Source: Pseudomonas wuhanensis (GTDB lineage: Bacteria > Pseudomonadota > Gammaproteobacteria > Pseudomonadales > Pseudomonadaceae). From it: DNA of 64,000 bases. The notes under the pieces were generated by a model that did no database searches, was not told the DNA's origin, and saw only the letters and a program-made list of their open reading frames with translations. The translations under genes and the position numbers were made by a program. Below are positions 26,864 to 37,730 of this stretch, in pieces (position 1 is the first letter of the stretch; each line of letters begins with the position of its first letter). Location: the NCBI RefSeq assembly GCF_030687395.1, contig NZ_CP117430.1, positions 5,642,001 through 5,706,000 on the forward strand, read 5' to 3'.

Positions 26864-27775
26864 ATGACCACTCTCACTACACCGGTAGCAGTCGATCAAA
26901 GCCTGCTGTATCCGTCCCCGTATAAAGAATTCTGGCACGCGTTCTCCAGGAACAAAGGCGCCGTCGCCGGCCTGATGTTCATGCTGCTGGTGATTTTCTG
27001 CGCGATCTTCGCCCCATGGGTCGCACCGCATAACCCAAGCGAGCAGTACCGCGACTTCCTGCTGACCCCGCCGTCCTGGCTGGAAGGCGGGCAAATCCAG
27101 TTCCTGCTCGGCACCGATGAACTGGGTCGCGACCTGCTGTCGCGGCTGATCAACGGTTCGCGCCTGTCCCTGCTGATCGGCTTGTCGTCGGTGGTGATGT
27201 CGCTGATTCCGGGCATCCTTTTGGGTCTGTTCGCCGGGTTCTTCCCGCGCGTGCTCGGCCCGACCATCATGCGTCTGATGGACATCATGCTGGCCCTGCC
27301 GTCCCTGCTGCTGGCCGTGGCGATTGTCGCCATCCTCGGCCCTGGCCTGATCAACACCATTATTGCCATCGCCGTGGTTTCGTTGCCGTCCTATGTTCGT
27401 CTGACCCGCGCTGCGGTGATGGGCGAACTGAACCGCGACTACGTGACCGCCGCGCGCCTGGCCGGTGCCGGTCTGCCACGCCTGATGTTCGTCACCGTGC
27501 TGCCCAACTGCATGGCGCCGCTGATCGTTCAGGCCACCCTGAGTTTCTCCTCGGCGATTCTCGATGCCGCGGCACTGGGCTTCCTCGGCCTTGGCGTACA
27601 ACCGCCAACGCCTGAGTGGGGCACCATGCTGGCTTCGGCTCGTGACTACATCGAACGCGCCTGGTGGGTGGTGAGCTTGCCTGGTTTGACCATTTTGCTC
27701 AGCGTGCTGGCAATCAACTTGATGGGCGACGGCCTGCGCGATGCGCTGGACCCGAAACTCAAGAACGCCGCCTGA
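26864..27775 (+). CDS. dppC: Dipeptide ABC transporter permease DppC
   Basis: 303 residues. It has the OppC-type N-terminal segment ([24 protein letters not shown]), [23 protein letters not shown] and the EAA loop [25 protein letters not shown]. The start MTTLTT at 26864 was preferred over an upstream in-frame codon overlapping dppB. It is followed by dppD after 10 bp. Confidence 0.95.
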   Translation: MTTLTTPVAVDQSLLYPSPYKEFWHAFSRNKGAVAGLMFMLLVIFCAIFAPWVAPHNPSEQYRDFLLTPPSWLEGGQIQFLLGTDELGRDLLSRLINGSRLSLLIGLSSVVMSLIPGILLGLFAGFFPRVLGPTIMRLMDIMLALPSLLLAVAIVAILGPGLINTIIAIAVVSLPSYVRLTRAAVMGELNRDYVTAARLAGAGLPRLMFVTVLPNCMAPLIVQATLSFSSAILDAAALGFLGLGVQPPTPEWGTMLASARDYIERAWWVVSLPGLTILLSVLAINLMGDGLRDALDPKLKNAA

Positions 27776-27785
27776 GGAGATTCAA

Positions 27786-28754
27786 ATGTCACTGTTAGAA
27801 ATCAAGAATCTCAACGTTCGCTTCGGCGACGCCAACGCCGTTCCGGTGGTCGACGGTCTCGACATTACCGTGGAAAAAGGCGAAGTACTGGCCATCGTCG
27901 GCGAATCGGGTTCCGGCAAGTCCGTGACCATGATGGCGCTGATGGGCCTGATCGAGCATCCGGGGATCGTCACTGCCGATGCCCTGAATTTCGACGGCAA
28001 GAACATGCTCAAGCTCAGCAACCGTCAACGTCGGCAAATCGTCGGCAAAGACCTGGCCATGGTGTTTCAGGACCCGATGACCGCGCTGAATCCGAGCTAC
28101 ACCGTCGGTTTCCAGATTGAAGAAGTGCTGCGCCTGCACCTGAAAATGTCCAGAAAGGACGCCCGCAAGCGTGCCATCGAGCTGCTGGAAAAAGTGGAAA
28201 TCCCAGGCGCTGCCAGCCGGATGGACGCCTACCCGCATCAACTCTCCGGCGGTATGAGCCAGCGTGTTGCAATCGCCATGGCGATTGCCGGCGAACCGAA
28301 ACTGCTGATCGCCGACGAACCGACCACCGCGCTGGACGTAACGATTCAGGCGCAGATCATGGACCTGCTGCTGGCCCTGCAAAAAGAGCAGGACATGGGC
28401 CTGGTGCTGATCACCCACGACCTCGCGGTCGTCGCCGAAACCGCCCAGCGCGTGTGCGTGATGTATGCCGGCCAAGCGGTTGAAGTCGGTCAGGTGCCAC
28501 AACTGTTCGACATTCCGGCGCACCCGTACAGCGAGGCACTGCTCAAGGCCATTCCGGAACACAGCCTGGGTGCCGCGCGCCTGTCGACACTGCCAGGCAT
28601 CGTTCCCGGTCGTTACGACCGCCCGCAAGGCTGCCTGTTGTCGCCGCGCTGCCCCTACGTGCAGGACAACTGCCGCACCCAGCGTCCGGCCCTTGACCCG
28701 AAAAGCAACAGCCTCGCCCGTTGCTTCTACCCGTTGAATCAGGAGGTGGCGTAA
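27786..28754 (+). CDS. dppD: Dipeptide ABC transporter ATP-binding protein DppD
   Basis: 322 residues. Walker A is [11 protein letters not shown], the signature is [16 protein letters not shown] and Walker B is [14 protein letters not shown]. The C-terminal oligopeptide/dipeptide transporter extension has the cysteine-containing [17 protein letters not shown], which in the family binds an Fe-S cluster. A GAGGAG precedes the ATG, and the stop overlaps dppF (TAATG). Confidence 0.95.
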   Translation: MSLLEIKNLNVRFGDANAVPVVDGLDITVEKGEVLAIVGESGSGKSVTMMALMGLIEHPGIVTADALNFDGKNMLKLSNRQRRQIVGKDLAMVFQDPMTALNPSYTVGFQIEEVLRLHLKMSRKDARKRAIELLEKVEIPGAASRMDAYPHQLSGGMSQRVAIAMAIAGEPKLLIADEPTTALDVTIQAQIMDLLLALQKEQDMGLVLITHDLAVVAETAQRVCVMYAGQAVEVGQVPQLFDIPAHPYSEALLKAIPEHSLGAARLSTLPGIVPGRYDRPQGCLLSPRCPYVQDNCRTQRPALDPKSNSLARCFYPLNQEVA

Positions 28755-29734
28755 TGGCCGTCGTACTTACCGCCCGCAACCTGACCCGCCACTATGAAGT
28801 GTCCCGTGGCCTGTTCAAGGGGCATGCGACCGTGCGCGCCCTCAACGGCGTGTCGTTCGAACTGGAAGCCGGCAAAACCCTCGCCGTTGTGGGCGAATCG
28901 GGCTGCGGCAAATCCACCCTGGCCCGCGCCTTGACCCTGATCGAAGAGCCGTCCTCCGGCTCCTTGAAAATCGCCGGGCAGGAAGTCGCCGGCGCCGACA
29001 AGGCCCAACGCAAGCAACTGCGCAAAGACGTGCAGATGGTGTTCCAGAGCCCGTACGCGTCGCTGAACCCACGGCAGAAAGTCGGTGATCAACTGGCTGA
29101 GCCGCTGCTGATCAACACCAATCTCAGCGCCTCGGAACGTCGCGAGAAAGTCCAGGCGATGATGAAGCAGGTGGGCTTGCGTCCCGAGCACTACCAGCGC
29201 TATCCGCATATGTTCTCCGGCGGTCAGCGCCAGCGGATTGCCCTGGCCCGCGCGATGATGCTGCAACCGAAAGTGCTGGTCGCGGACGAACCGACCTCGG
29301 CGCTGGACGTGTCGATTCAGGCGCAGGTGCTCAACCTGTTCATGGATTTGCAGCAAGAGTTCAACACCGCCTACGTGTTCATCTCCCACAACCTGGCCGT
29401 GGTGCGTCACGTCGCCGATCATGTGATGGTGATGTACCTCGGTCGCCCGGTGGAAATGGGCCCGAAAGAGGACATCTACACTCGCCCTCTGCACCCGTAC
29501 ACCCAGGCGCTGTTGTCGGCCACCCCGACCATTCACCCGGACCCGAACAAGCCGAAAATCAAGATCGTCGGTGAGTTGCCGAACCCGCTGAACCCGCCGT
29601 CCGGCTGCGCCTTCCACAAGCGATGCCCGTACGCGACCGAGCGCTGCACCACAGAAGAACCGCTCTTGCGCCTGGTCGACACCCGCCAGGTGGCTTGTCA
29701 CTACGCCGAGCAATTCCTCGACGGCGCGGCATAA
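28754..29734 (+). CDS. dppF: Dipeptide ABC transporter ATP-binding protein DppF
   Basis: 326 residues. Walker A is GESGCGKSTLAR, the signature is FSGGQRQRIALARAM and Walker B is VLVADEPTSALDVS. The C-terminal extension reads GCAFHKRCPYATERC. It is the partner ATPase of DppD and the last gene of the operon, followed by an intrinsic terminator. Confidence 0.95.
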   Translation: MAVVLTARNLTRHYEVSRGLFKGHATVRALNGVSFELEAGKTLAVVGESGCGKSTLARALTLIEEPSSGSLKIAGQEVAGADKAQRKQLRKDVQMVFQSPYASLNPRQKVGDQLAEPLLINTNLSASERREKVQAMMKQVGLRPEHYQRYPHMFSGGQRQRIALARAMMLQPKVLVADEPTSALDVSIQAQVLNLFMDLQQEFNTAYVFISHNLAVVRHVADHVMVMYLGRPVEMGPKEDIYTRPLHPYTQALLSATPTIHPDPNKPKIKIVGELPNPLNPPSGCAFHKRCPYATERCTTEEPLLRLVDTRQVACHYAEQFLDGAA

Positions 29735-29738
29735 AAAA

Positions 29739-29766
29739 ACGCGCCTCGGATTTCGGGGCGCGCTTT
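29739..29766 (+). terminator. Intrinsic terminator of the dpp operon
   Basis: A GC-rich stem CGCGCC / GGCGCG (extended by TCGGATTTCG pairing) followed by CTTTT, five bases after the dppF stop. Confidence 0.8.
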
Positions 29767-29839
29767 TACCGAGTTGACCAGACCCCTTCCGCCAGACTGC
29801 GCATCAGTCCGGCAGGAGGGGTTTTCTTTGGTCTGTCAT

Positions 29840-30055
29840 TTACGTTTGCGTCTCTTCCTCTTCCTCGTCCTCATCGGCGTCTGGGTCGTCTTCGTCTGAT
29901 TCGGTCGCAGCGATCATCAGCTCGCTGTGCACGCCTTGCCCGTTCAAGGCCTGTTTTTCATGGTCCTGACATTCTGCCCACGCCACCGCCGACGTGCCGA
30001 GGGACAGCAGCACCAACACCTTAAGCAACAACACAATGCGTTGAAAAATACTCAT
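29840..30055 (-). CDS. Small secreted protein with acidic tail
   Basis: 71 residues from the ATG at 30055 (an alternative start lies four codons upstream). A hydrophobic segment, IVLLLKVLVLLSLGTSAVAWA, is a good signal peptide. The mature part is short and ends in an almost purely acidic tail (about 18 Asp/Glu in the last 25 residues). One cysteine follows the cleavage site (AECQDH) but without a lipobox. The family was not recognised. It might bind cations or basic partners in the periplasm. Confidence 0.6.
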   Translation of the reverse strand: MSIFQRIVLLLKVLVLLSLGTSAVAWAECQDHEKQALNGQGVHSELMIAATESDEDDPDADEDEEEEETQT

Positions 30056-30232
30056 AGCCGATTCCATCCTTTATGGGGGTGACGCATGGATGCCTGAAAG
30101 GTACTGAGTGAAATTTAGTTCCGATTGACCGGGTTCTCCAGATGGGACGCTACCGGGTAGCAGAAAATGCCGTTGGCGGAGAGATTGGTTTCGAATAAGG
30201 GTTATATCCAAACCCACTAACAATGATGCCCC

Positions 30233-30310
30233 CTGCTCGCGATGGCGGACAGCCAGTCGACACATGTCTGAATGCCAGACCGCTATCGCGAGCAGGCTCG
30301 CTCCCACAGG
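30233..30310. repeat. REP-like pair, degenerate (GCGAGCAGGCTCGCTCCC variant)
   Basis: CTGCTCGCGATGGCGG and, inverted, ATCGCGAGCAGGCTCGCTCC face each other. The left copy is truncated. Confidence 0.75.
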
Positions 30311-30323
30311 GAAATAGTGGTCA

Positions 30324-30358
30324 ATAAAAAAGCCCCGATACTTACGCATCGGGGCTTT
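30324..30358 (-). terminator. Intrinsic terminator of prfC
   Basis: AAAGCCCCGAT / ATCGGGGCTTT with a 9-nt loop, followed by a T-run on the minus strand, 20 bp after the prfC stop. Confidence 0.9.
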
Positions 30359-30377
30359 GGGTGTTACGGCTCAGCGC

Positions 30378-31961
<1,584 letters not shown>

Positions 31962-32289
31962 GGGAAATCGCCTGGCAGGTGATTCAAAAAAGGGCCGCGA
32001 TTATAGCCCAACTTCATCGAAGAACCGAACCGTTGAGCACATTAGGAGTGGCCAAATGCTGCTTCCGATGGGAACCTTTCGGAGCGTGGAGGCGTCCACT
32101 CCCCTGTTACGGCCATTCGTCAGGGTTGAAAAATCAGCAAGTTAGCCTGACGAGGCTGCGCTTATGGCTCGATTTCAGGCCGTTTTACCGGCACTGATAG
32201 AGCTGCTTTTCGCGAACACTGACTTCGGCAGCCAGGAATGGCATTGCCACACGAAGCGGTGTCCGCCGACTGAAAAAAGGAGTCCGCCT
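31962..32289. other. Divergent intergenic region prfC / osmoprotectant operon
   Basis: 328 bp carrying the promoters of prfC and of the ABC operon. The only clear element is AAAGGAG at 32276, the ribosome binding site for the GTG at 32290. No gene and no REP were seen. Confidence 0.5.
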
Positions 32290-33006
32290 GTGGCTATTCG
32301 CTATGGCAAAGGGCTGACAGGAGGTGCGGTTGTCGTCGCCCTTCTGGCCCTGCTGGTCCACTGGATTGGCATCAACACGATCGAACAGTACCGCGACGAT
32401 TTGTTGTTTTACCTGCAAGCTCATCTGATTCTCGTCCTCGTTTCCATGCTGGCCGCCCTTGTAGTGGGCATCCCCGCCGGCATCTTCCTCAGCCGCCCGA
32501 CCATGGTTGGACGCGCCGAACGCTTCATGCAGATCTTCAACATCGGCAACACAGTGCCGCCTCTTGCCGTACTGGCCATTGCATTGGGGATCCTCGGCAT
32601 CGGCAGCGGCCCGGCGATCTTCGCCTTGTTCCTCGCCTCACTGTTGCCGATTGTGCGCAACACCTACGAAGGGCTGAAAAACGTCCAGGGTTCACTCAAG
32701 GAAGCGGCCGTTGGCATCGGCATGACACCGACTCAGGTGCTATGGCGGGTCGAACTACCGAACGCCGTGCCGATCATCATCGGTGGCGTGCGCGTGGCGC
32801 TGGCGATCAACGTCGGTACCGCACCGCTGGCGTTCCTGATTGGCGCCAACAGCCTGGGCAGCCTGATTTTCCCCGGCATCGCCCTGAACAATCAGCCGCA
32901 ACTGCTGCTCGGCGCGGCCTGCACCGCCCTGTTGGCCTTGCTGCTCGACGGCCTGGTGACACTCGCCAGCCGCCTCTGGCTCGAACGCGGCTTGCGCCCG
33001 TCTTAA
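32290..33006 (+). CDS. Osmoprotectant ABC transporter permease (OpuC type)
   Basis: 238 residues. It starts at GTG 32290, supported by AAAGGAG seven bases upstream; longer in-frame extensions lack a binding site and read poorly. Six helices and the EAA loop GSLKEAAVGIGMTPTQVLWRVELPNAVPIIIGGVR are of the proline/glycine-betaine permease type (OpuBB/OpuBD, YehW). It is the first gene of a four-gene operon: permease - SBP - permease - ATPase. Its partner permease is at 33933. Confidence 0.9.
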   Translation: MAIRYGKGLTGGAVVVALLALLVHWIGINTIEQYRDDLLFYLQAHLILVLVSMLAALVVGIPAGIFLSRPTMVGRAERFMQIFNIGNTVPPLAVLAIALGILGIGSGPAIFALFLASLLPIVRNTYEGLKNVQGSLKEAAVGIGMTPTQVLWRVELPNAVPIIIGGVRVALAINVGTAPLAFLIGANSLGSLIFPGIALNNQPQLLLGAACTALLALLLDGLVTLASRLWLERGLRPS

Positions 33007-33026
33007 GCCTCGGCAAAGGAATTTTT

Positions 33027-33920
33027 ATGAAGAAATTAAGCTTTTTACTAGGCTGCGTTCTGCTGTTCGCAGGATTTGCCCAAGCCGCTGAAAAACCGGT
33101 GATCCGCATCGGCGCCCGGGTGTTCACCGAACAAACCCTGCTGGCGGAAATCACTTCCCAATACCTGCGCACCAAGGGTTACGACACCCAAGTGACCGGC
33201 GGTCTGGGTAGCAACCTGGCCCGCAGCGCCCACGAAAGTGGCCAGCTGGATTTGATGTGGGAATACACCGGCGTGTCGCTGGTGGCCTACAACCATGTCA
33301 CCGACAAGCTCGACAGCGCTCAGTCCTACGCCCGGGTGAAAGAACTCGACGCGAAAAAGGGCCTGGTCTGGCTCACCCCGTCGAAGTTCAGCAACACCTA
33401 CGCCCTGGCCCTGCCGGAAAACACCGCAAAGGCTTACCCGCAGATCAACACCATCAGCGAGCTGAACACGGTGCTGCAGGCTGAGGCGAAGACTAATCAT
33501 CTCGTCGCGCTGGACACCGAGTTTGCCAACCGTTCCGACGGACTCGATGGCATGGTGGACCTCTACGGCATGAACCTGACCCGCAACAACATCCGCCAGA
33601 TGGATGCCGGGCTGGTCTACACCGCTCTGCGCAATGGCCAGGTGTTTGCCGGTCTGGTCTACACCACCGACGGTCGTTTGAACGCCTTCAAGCTCAAATT
33701 GCTGGAAGACGACAAACATTACTTCCCGGACTACACCGCCGCGCCAGTGGTGAGTCAGGTTTACCTCGACGCCCACCCGAAACTCGCCGAAGAGCTCAAG
33801 CCACTGGCCGAACTTTTCGACGACGCCACCATGCGTCAGCTGAATGCGCGGGTCGATGTCGATCATGAAAGCCCTTCATCCGTTGCTGCAGATTTCCTGC
33901 GCCAGCACCCCATCAACTGA
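33027..33920 (+). CDS. Osmoprotectant (glycine betaine/choline-type) substrate-binding protein
   Basis: 297 residues. The signal peptide (LLGCVLLFAGFAQA) is followed by PVIRIGARVFTEQTLLAEITSQYL and VTGGLGSNLARSAHESGQLDLMWEYTGVSL, the OpuAC/ProX-type fold. Aromatic residues such as WEYTG and the later GLVYTTDGR could form the aromatic ligand box for a quaternary amine. The exact ligand (betaine, choline, carnitine) is not decided by sequence. AAAGGA precedes the ATG. Confidence 0.9.
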   Translation: MKKLSFLLGCVLLFAGFAQAAEKPVIRIGARVFTEQTLLAEITSQYLRTKGYDTQVTGGLGSNLARSAHESGQLDLMWEYTGVSLVAYNHVTDKLDSAQSYARVKELDAKKGLVWLTPSKFSNTYALALPENTAKAYPQINTISELNTVLQAEAKTNHLVALDTEFANRSDGLDGMVDLYGMNLTRNNIRQMDAGLVYTALRNGQVFAGLVYTTDGRLNAFKLKLLEDDKHYFPDYTAAPVVSQVYLDAHPKLAEELKPLAELFDDATMRQLNARVDVDHESPSSVAADFLRQHPIN

Positions 33921-33932
33921 GGAGGAAAAGCC

Positions 33933-34586
33933 ATGGAATTTTTGAACGCCTTTTCCCATCTCGATTGGCCGCAGGTTTTGCACCTGACCTGGCAGCACAT
34001 CACCCTGGTCGGCATCGCCGTGACCCTGGCGATTCTGGTCGGCGTGCCGCTGGGCATCCTGATGACCCGTTTCCCGACACTGGCCGGCCCGTTGCAAGCC
34101 AGCGCTACGGTGTTGCTGACCGTGCCATCGATTGCGCTGTTCGGCCTGCTGCTGCCGTTCTACTCCAAATTCGGCCAGGGCCTCGGCCCGATGCCGGCGA
34201 TCACCGCCGTGTTTCTGTACTCGTTGCTGCCGATCATGCGTAACACCTATTTGGCGCTGACCGGCGTCGAACCGGGTATTCGCGAAGCGGCGCGCGGCAT
34301 CGGCATGACCTTCGGCCAGCGCCTGCGCATGGTCGAACTGCCGATTGCCGTGCCGGTGATCCTCGCCGGCGTGCGCACCGCCGTGGTGATGAACATCGGC
34401 GTGATGACCATCGCCGCGACCATCGGCGCCGGTGGTCTCGGTGTACTCATTCTCGCTTCCATCAGCCGCAGCGACATGTCGATGCTGATCGTCGGCGCCG
34501 TGCTGGTCAGTCTCCTGGCCATCTTCGCCGATCTGCTCCTGCAATGGCTGCAACGCACGCTGACTCCAAAAGGACTGCTCAAATGA
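33933..34586 (+). CDS. Osmoprotectant ABC transporter permease (second subunit)
   Basis: 217 residues, six helices, EAA loop GIREAARGIGMTFGQRLRMVELPIAVPVILAGVR. It is highly similar in design to the permease at 32290 and probably forms a heterodimer with it. GAGGAAAAG precedes the ATG. The stop overlaps the ATPase start (ATGA). Confidence 0.9.
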   Translation: MEFLNAFSHLDWPQVLHLTWQHITLVGIAVTLAILVGVPLGILMTRFPTLAGPLQASATVLLTVPSIALFGLLLPFYSKFGQGLGPMPAITAVFLYSLLPIMRNTYLALTGVEPGIREAARGIGMTFGQRLRMVELPIAVPVILAGVRTAVVMNIGVMTIAATIGAGGLGVLILASISRSDMSMLIVGAVLVSLLAIFADLLLQWLQRTLTPKGLLK

Positions 34587-35740
34587 TCGAACTTCAAAAC
34601 CTCAGCAAGACCTTCCAAAGCAACGGCAAAGATGTGAAAGCCGTGGACTCGGTAAGCCTGACCGTCAATGAAGGCGAGATCTGCGTGTTCCTGGGGCCAT
34701 CGGGCTGCGGCAAAAGCACCACGCTGAAAATGATCAACCGCCTGATCAAACCGACCTCCGGCAAGATCCTGATCAACGGCGAAGACACCACCGACCTCGA
34801 CGCCGTGACCCTGCGTCGCAACATCGGTTATGTGATCCAGCAGATCGGCCTGTTCCCGAACATGACCATCGAGGAAAACATCACCATCGTTCCGCGCCTG
34901 CTCGGCTGGGACAAACAGAAATGCCACGACCGCGCCCGCGAGTTGATGAGCATGATCAAGCTCGAACCCAAGCAGTATCTGACTCGCTATCCGCGTGAAC
35001 TGTCCGGGGGCCAGCAGCAGCGGATCGGCGTGATTCGCGCGCTGGCGGCGGATGCGCCATTGCTGTTGATGGACGAACCGTTCGGCGCGGTCGACCCGAT
35101 CAACCGTGAGATGATTCAGAACGAATTCTTCGAGATGCAACGGGCGCTGAACAAGACCGTGATCATGGTCAGCCACGACATTGACGAGGCGATCAAGCTC
35201 GGCGACAAGATCGCGATTTTCCGCGCTGGCAAACTGCTGCAGATCGACCACCCGGACACCCTGCTCGCGCACCCGGCGGACGACTTTGTCAGCAACTTCG
35301 TCGGCCAGGACAGCACCCTCAAGCGTCTGCTGCTGGTGAAAGCCGAAGACGCGGCGGACAACGCGCCCTCGGTGAGCCCGGAAACCCCGGTGGCCGAAGC
35401 GCTGGAGTTGATGGACGAACTGGACCGTCGCTACGTGGTGGTTACTTGTGCCGAGAACAAGGCCTTGGGCTACGTGCGCCGTCGCGACCTGCACCGCCAG
35501 ACCGGCACCTGCACGCAATACTTGCGCGAGTTCAACGCCACCGCGGCGTACGACGAGCATTTGCGCATCCTGCTGTCGCGCATGTACGAGTTCAACCGCT
35601 CGTGGCTGCCGGTGATGGATGCCGAGCGGGTGTTCCTGGGTGAGGTGACCCAGGAATCGATAGCCGAATATTTGAGCTCCGGTAAGTCCCGTGGGGGCAA
35701 GACCAGTATTGTTTCGCCAGCGGAAACTGCGTTGGCCTGA
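34583..35740 (+). CDS. Osmoprotectant ABC transporter ATP-binding protein with CBS domains
   Basis: 385 residues. Walker A is GPSGCGKSTTLKM, the signature is LSGGQQQRIGVIRALA and Walker B is LLLMDEPFGAVDP. A C-terminal CBS-like pair (about 270-370: VSPETPVAEALELMDELDRRYVVV, YLREFNATAAYDEHLRILLSRMYEF) is of the type which, in OpuA-like transporters, senses ionic strength and gates transport under osmotic stress. It is the last gene of the operon, with a REP pair 10 bp after the stop. Confidence 0.92.
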   Translation: MIELQNLSKTFQSNGKDVKAVDSVSLTVNEGEICVFLGPSGCGKSTTLKMINRLIKPTSGKILINGEDTTDLDAVTLRRNIGYVIQQIGLFPNMTIEENITIVPRLLGWDKQKCHDRARELMSMIKLEPKQYLTRYPRELSGGQQQRIGVIRALAADAPLLLMDEPFGAVDPINREMIQNEFFEMQRALNKTVIMVSHDIDEAIKLGDKIAIFRAGKLLQIDHPDTLLAHPADDFVSNFVGQDSTLKRLLLVKAEDAADNAPSVSPETPVAEALELMDELDRRYVVVTCAENKALGYVRRRDLHRQTGTCTQYLREFNATAAYDEHLRILLSRMYEFNRSWLPVMDAERVFLGEVTQESIAEYLSSGKSRGGKTSIVSPAETALA

Positions 35741-35745
35741 CGGAC

Positions 35746-35840
35746 GCCATCGCGGGCAAGCCTCGCTCCCACAGGGTTCTTGGTGTACACGAGATTTTGT
35801 GTACGACAGAAACCACTGTGGGAGCGGGCTTGCCCGCGAT
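35746..35840. repeat. REP pair, inverted
   Basis: CGCGGGCAAGCCTCGCTCCC and, inverted, GTGGGAGCGGGCTTGCCCGC flank a spacer that itself contains GTGTAC repeats. It ends the osmoprotectant operon. Confidence 0.9.
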
Positions 35841-36009
35841 TGGGGGCACCACAAATCCCCCTGAAACACCTCAAATATCCCTTCTACGGGAACATCACAC
35901 TGTCATGCAGGTCGGTTACATCAGTACCTGTCCGGCACCGCACGACGGAAGCGTGCAAAAACGCGACATTTTTTGTTGATCTCAAGCTCCTCACGCCCTA
36001 AAGTTCGCG

Positions 36010-36102
36010 CCGAACGTCCATGCTGGAAACGATCCATCCGGCTCAAGTACTGACGACGAGACAGCAAGGCCAAGGGAAAGCACCGCCTCCCATGGCCTTT
36101 TT
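36010..36102 (+). ncRNA. speC 5' leader or small RNA ending in an intrinsic terminator
   Basis: A possible promoter (TTGATC, 17 bp, TAAAGT ending near 36003) would start a transcript of about 95 nt. This ends at the terminator AAGGCC (36066-36071) / GGCCTT (36094-36099), with inner GGGA/TCCC pairing and a T5 run to 36102, about 105 bp before the speC start. It could be a transcription attenuator for speC or a separate small RNA. I could not match it to a known Pseudomonas sRNA. Confidence 0.4.
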
Positions 36103-36207
36103 GCTTTCGGCGACATGCCTTGGGAAGTAGGCGAACCAAAGTGGGGATACGGAGGGCGTTCATTTGCACCCATTGATAATTTCAGTTTGCCAGTAGGAGT
36201 TCCCAGC

Positions 36208-37371
36208 ATGTCGATCAACGTCGAAGACTATTTCGCGCGCGATACCTTCCAGAAAATGAAGGCCTTCGCCGACAAACAAGAAACCCCGTTCGTGGTGATC
36301 GACACCGCGATGATCAGCCAGGCCTACGACGACCTGCGCGCCGGTTTCGAATTCGCCAAGGTCTACTACGCAGTCAAGGCCAACCCGGCTGTTGAAATCA
36401 TCGACCTGCTCAAAGAGAAAGGCTCGAACTTCGACATCGCCTCGATCTACGAGCTCGACAAAGTGATGAACCAGGGCGTCGGCCCGGATCGCATCAGCTA
36501 CGGCAACACCATCAAGAAATCCAAGGACATTCGCTACTTCTACGACAAGGGCGTGCGTCTGTATGCCACCGACTCCGAAGCCGACCTGCGCAACATCGCC
36601 AAGGCAGCTCCGGGCTCGAAAGTCTACGTGCGCATCCTGACCGAAGGTTCGACCACCGCCGACTGGCCACTGTCGCGTAAATTCGGCTGCCAGACCGACA
36701 TGGCCATGGACCTGCTGATCCTCGCTCGCGACCTGGGTCTGGTGCCTTACGGCATCTCCTTCCACGTCGGCTCGCAGCAGCGTGACATCAGCGTCTGGGA
36801 CGCGGCGATCGCCAAGGTCAAAGTGATCTTCGAGCGTCTGAAAGAAGAAGACGGTATCCACCTGAAGCTGATCAACATGGGCGGTGGCTTCCCGGCCAAC
36901 TACATCACCCGCACCAACAGCCTGGAAACCTACGCTGAAGAAATCATCCGCTTCCTCAAGGAAGACTTCGGCGACGAGCTGCCGGAAATCATCCTGGAGC
37001 CGGGCCGCTCGCTGATCGCCAACGCCGGCATTCTGGTCAGCGAAGTGGTGTTGGTGGCGCGTAAATCCCGTACCGCCGTCGAGCGATGGGTGTACACGGA
37101 TGTGGGCAAGTTCTCCGGCCTGATCGAAACCATGGACGAAGCCATCAAGTTCCCGATCTGGACCGAGAAAAAAGGCGAGATGGAAGAAGTGGTCATCGCC
37201 GGCCCGACCTGCGACAGCGCCGACATCATGTACGAGAACTACAAGTACGGTCTGCCGCTGAACCTGGCGATCGGTGACCGCTTGTACTGGTTGTCGACCG
37301 GTGCTTACACCACCAGCTACAGCGCTGTTGAATTCAATGGCTTCCCGCCGTTGAAGTCGTTCTACGTTTAA
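36208..37371 (+). CDS. speC: Ornithine decarboxylase (fold-III PLP enzyme)
   Basis: 387 residues, the length of the eukaryotic-type (alanine-racemase fold) decarboxylases. The PLP lysine sits in YYAVKANP, and the phosphate-binding glycine cluster is MGGGFPAN with EPGRSLIAN. The active-site Cys-Asp pair is in GPTCDSAD, and the dimer-contributed HVGSQ is present. It makes putrescine from ornithine for polyamine synthesis; some members also accept lysine. The start at 36208 has TAGGAGT upstream; a longer in-frame extension overlaps the leader. From recall, P. aeruginosa speC lies next to the MCP-ampED genes, which here are 13 kb away. Confidence 0.92.
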   Translation: MSINVEDYFARDTFQKMKAFADKQETPFVVIDTAMISQAYDDLRAGFEFAKVYYAVKANPAVEIIDLLKEKGSNFDIASIYELDKVMNQGVGPDRISYGNTIKKSKDIRYFYDKGVRLYATDSEADLRNIAKAAPGSKVYVRILTEGSTTADWPLSRKFGCQTDMAMDLLILARDLGLVPYGISFHVGSQQRDISVWDAAIAKVKVIFERLKEEDGIHLKLINMGGGFPANYITRTNSLETYAEEIIRFLKEDFGDELPEIILEPGRSLIANAGILVSEVVLVARKSRTAVERWVYTDVGKFSGLIETMDEAIKFPIWTEKKGEMEEVVIAGPTCDSADIMYENYKYGLPLNLAIGDRLYWLSTGAYTTSYSAVEFNGFPPLKSFYV

Positions 37372-37730
37372 TCCGCTGCTGGCCCGAAAAAAGCCCATGA
37401 CATGTCATGGGCTTTTTTTTTGACCGCATTCAACGTCCGCAGAATCTGGTCTGACATGGCTTTGACTTCAGCCAGCGAAAAATCCACCAGTCTCAATGAG
37501 CTACTGGCACGTCCCAAGGTTTGTCCGGAATGGTTGATTTGAAGATATCGCTGGGCTTCACCCAGGATATACGTCAGCCGGTAGCAAAAGTCGCTGAGAT
37601 TGTTCACCACCCCTGTGGTGCGCCGATATAACCCGGATAGCCGAGCAAGATGTTCCCGCGCCATTTCCAGTCGCTCCTGCTGAGAGTAGGGTTGGGGTAC
37701 GCTTCGATCTTGGGGATAGGATCGTGGCAT
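37368..37730 (-). CDS. Hypothetical protein overlapping the speC terminator
   Basis: 120 residues from the ATG at 37730, predominantly helical (PYSQQERLEMAREHLARLSGLYRRTTGVVNN, LTYILGEAQRYLQ). Family not recognised. Its last 17 codons (KKKAHDMSWAFFGPAAD) are read through the inverted speC terminator, and its stop overlaps the speC stop. The authentic C-terminus may therefore have been lost or extended by a frameshift in the A9 run. It overlaps another minus-strand ORF in a different frame at its 5' end. Confidence 0.45.
   Translation of the reverse strand: MPRSYPQDRSVPQPYSQQERLEMAREHLARLSGLYRRTTGVVNNLSDFCYRLTYILGEAQRYLQINHSGQTLGRASSSLRLVDFSLAEVKAMSDQILRTLNAVKKKAHDMSWAFFGPAAD
37393..37422 (+). 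terminator. Intrinsic terminator of speC
   Basis: The perfect palindrome GCCCATGACATGTCATGGGC followed by T9. Confidence 0.93.

Noticed and set aside
30071..30349. A 92-codon minus-strand frame near the prfC terminator
   Set aside because: It is built from REP sequence and terminator arms; no start signal.
35901..35925. Possible GacA upstream activating sequence (TGTCAT...GTTACA)
   Set aside because: Half-sites are separated by 8 instead of 6 bp and the arms match the TGTAAG/CTTACA consensus poorly.
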